Under the pieces are notes generated by a model. It saw only the letters and a list, made by a program, of their open reading frames with translations, was not told the DNA's origin and searched no databases. This document shows, piece by piece, positions 5,206-5,904 of a stretch of 5,904 bases of DNA (positions are counted from its first letter, which is position 1; each line of letters begins with the position of its first letter). The stretch is taken from assembly GCA_003141915.1 (NCBI GenBank), contig PLNY01000308.1:1-5904 (forward strand). Direction: 5' to 3'. The stretch is from Anaerolineae bacterium. GTDB lineage: Bacteria > Chloroflexota > Anaerolineae > Anaerolineales > Villigracilaceae. The translations under genes were made by a program, and so were the position numbers.

Positions 5206-5243
5206 TGGTTTAAGCTTGCGAATGTCCAAGCCTGCTGCATGCC

Positions 5244-5904
5244 TTATTCACCATTGTATATGGAGTATTTGACTTTATTTTTTCCATCAGCCTTTGCTTC
5301 GTACATTAACTTATCTACCATCTCAACCAATTCATGTGTTGTATTTGGCACGAACACACATGTCAATATCCCGACGCTGAAGGTAATTGACCAATTCCTT
5401 TGTTGCATTACTTCCGCAAGGGCGCCATGAATTTTTGAGAATATTACATGGGCGGCTTCTGGGTCGGTTTCAGGAAATAACACTGCGAACTCATCGCCGC
5501 CAAGCCGTGCAATAGAATCCGATTTTCGGATAACTTTTGCAATTGTACTTACCAAAGTGACGAGAACTTGGTCGCCCACCAAATGTCCAAATTCATCGTT
5601 CACGGCTTTAAAGTTATCAAGGTCAATATACGCTATGGTGAATGGGCGTCGATTCCTTTGGCAGCGATTTATTTCCATTTGCATGATTTCGTGAAAATAA
5701 CGCGGGTTTACTGCGGAAGTTAAGCTGTCTGTATGAGCCAATTGTAATGAACTTTTCAGGGCTGATAACAGAAATGTGATGATGAGAAAAAAAGCGAGTC
5801 GGATTAATGAATTCCAAAATGCAATAGTAGGAAATGGGTAGAATTGTGCACTTGTATCGGCAACAAGCCATACAATCGCACTGATCAGTGAAGCAACGAT
5901 ACCA
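5244..5904 (-). CDS. Membrane-anchored diguanylate cyclase (GGDEF), N-terminus beyond right edge
   Basis: The reading frame is open from the right edge to the TAA at 5244-5246, giving 219 visible residues; the TTG at 5741 is internal, not the true start. The first ~54 residues are membrane-like: a hydrophobic stretch GIVASLISAIVWLVA, a short polar loop, then a helix around WNSLIRLAFFLIITFLLSALK that leads straight into the catalytic domain. The GGDEF domain has the DSLT entry motif, the metal and substrate segment DLDNFKAVNDEFGHLVGD, and an intact RLGGDEF signature (encoded at 5487-5507). An RxxD (R-K-S-D) ends five residues before GGDEF, the inhibitory I-site. It should convert two GTP into cyclic di-GMP at the membrane with product inhibition. 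No EAL domain follows; the protein ends soon after KADGKNKVKYS. The input domain is mostly outside the window, so the signal is unknown. It converges with the queF operon and has no clear link to it. Confidence 0.93.
   Translation of the reverse strand, partial: GIVASLISAIVWLVADTSAQFYPFPTIAFWNSLIRLAFFLIITFLLSALKSSLQLAHTDSLTSAVNPRYFHEIMQMEINRCQRNRRPFTIAYIDLDNFKAVNDEFGHLVGDQVLVTLVSTIAKVIRKSDSIARLGGDEFAVLFPETDPEAAHVIFSKIHGALAEVMQQRNWSITFSVGILTCVFVPNTTHELVEMVDKLMYEAKADGKNKVKYSIYNGE

Noticed and set aside
5214..5231. Terminator hairpin between the converging yhhQ and GGDEF genes
   Set aside because: Only a 5-bp stem (GCTTG/CAAGC) with an 8-base loop and no T-run on either strand.
5623..5871. 82-residue minus-strand frame upstream of the GGDEF domain
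   Set aside because: It overlaps the GGDEF gene in another frame; the GGDEF frame itself stays open to the window edge and has membrane-helix composition there.

Overview
The window looks like chromosomal DNA from a bacterium of the Chloroflexota, probably class Anaerolineae. This is an inference from three things: a lipoprotein with a Pro/Thr-rich spacer after the lipobox, as is common in that class; an adjacent ttuB-ttuA type thiolation pair; and intergenic palindromic repeats of the GTCATTGCGAG and CACGAAG kinds. No rRNA or other phylogenetic marker is present, so the assignment is tentative.

Left part (1-2388), all on the minus strand, reads right to left as a probable operon. It starts with a GT4 glycosyltransferase, followed by a YraN-type PD-(D/E)xK nuclease-fold protein whose ATG overlaps the glycosyltransferase stop (ATGA). 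After a 22-base gap comes a lipoprotein of unknown function that runs off the left edge. The glycosyltransferase has no ribosome binding site but has a plausible -35/-10 pair whose predicted transcript would begin at or next to the ATG, so it may be leaderless.

Central part (2389-3908), plus strand: a 63-residue ubiquitin-like sulfur carrier (TtuB/MoaD/ThiS fold, ending in SGG), best started at a TTG codon, and a TtuA-type tRNA 2-thiouridine synthase with two zinc-finger Cys clusters, a PP-loop and the three iron-sulfur cysteines. Imperfect palindromes built on CACGAAG lie before and between these two genes. After ttuA comes a 147-base composite repeat: a GTCATTGCGA-bordered palindrome that seems to have been interrupted by a second element made of two interleaved inverted repeats.

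Right part (3937-5904): queF (preQ0 reductase) overlaps by 4 bases with a YhhQ-family queuosine-precursor transporter, a compact unit for importing preQ0/preQ1 and reducing preQ0. Together with ttuBA this makes the middle of the window a tRNA-modification neighbourhood (2-thiolation, probably of U54, plus queuosine at position 34). A short unexplained reading frame or gene remnant follows. Converging from the right edge is a membrane-anchored GGDEF diguanylate cyclase whose N-terminus lies outside the window.

I found no tRNA, CRISPR array, transposase or riboswitch. The genes belong to known families. The less ordinary material is the composite repeat, the paired palindromes around ttuB, the probable leaderless start and the unassigned fragment near 5032-5205.
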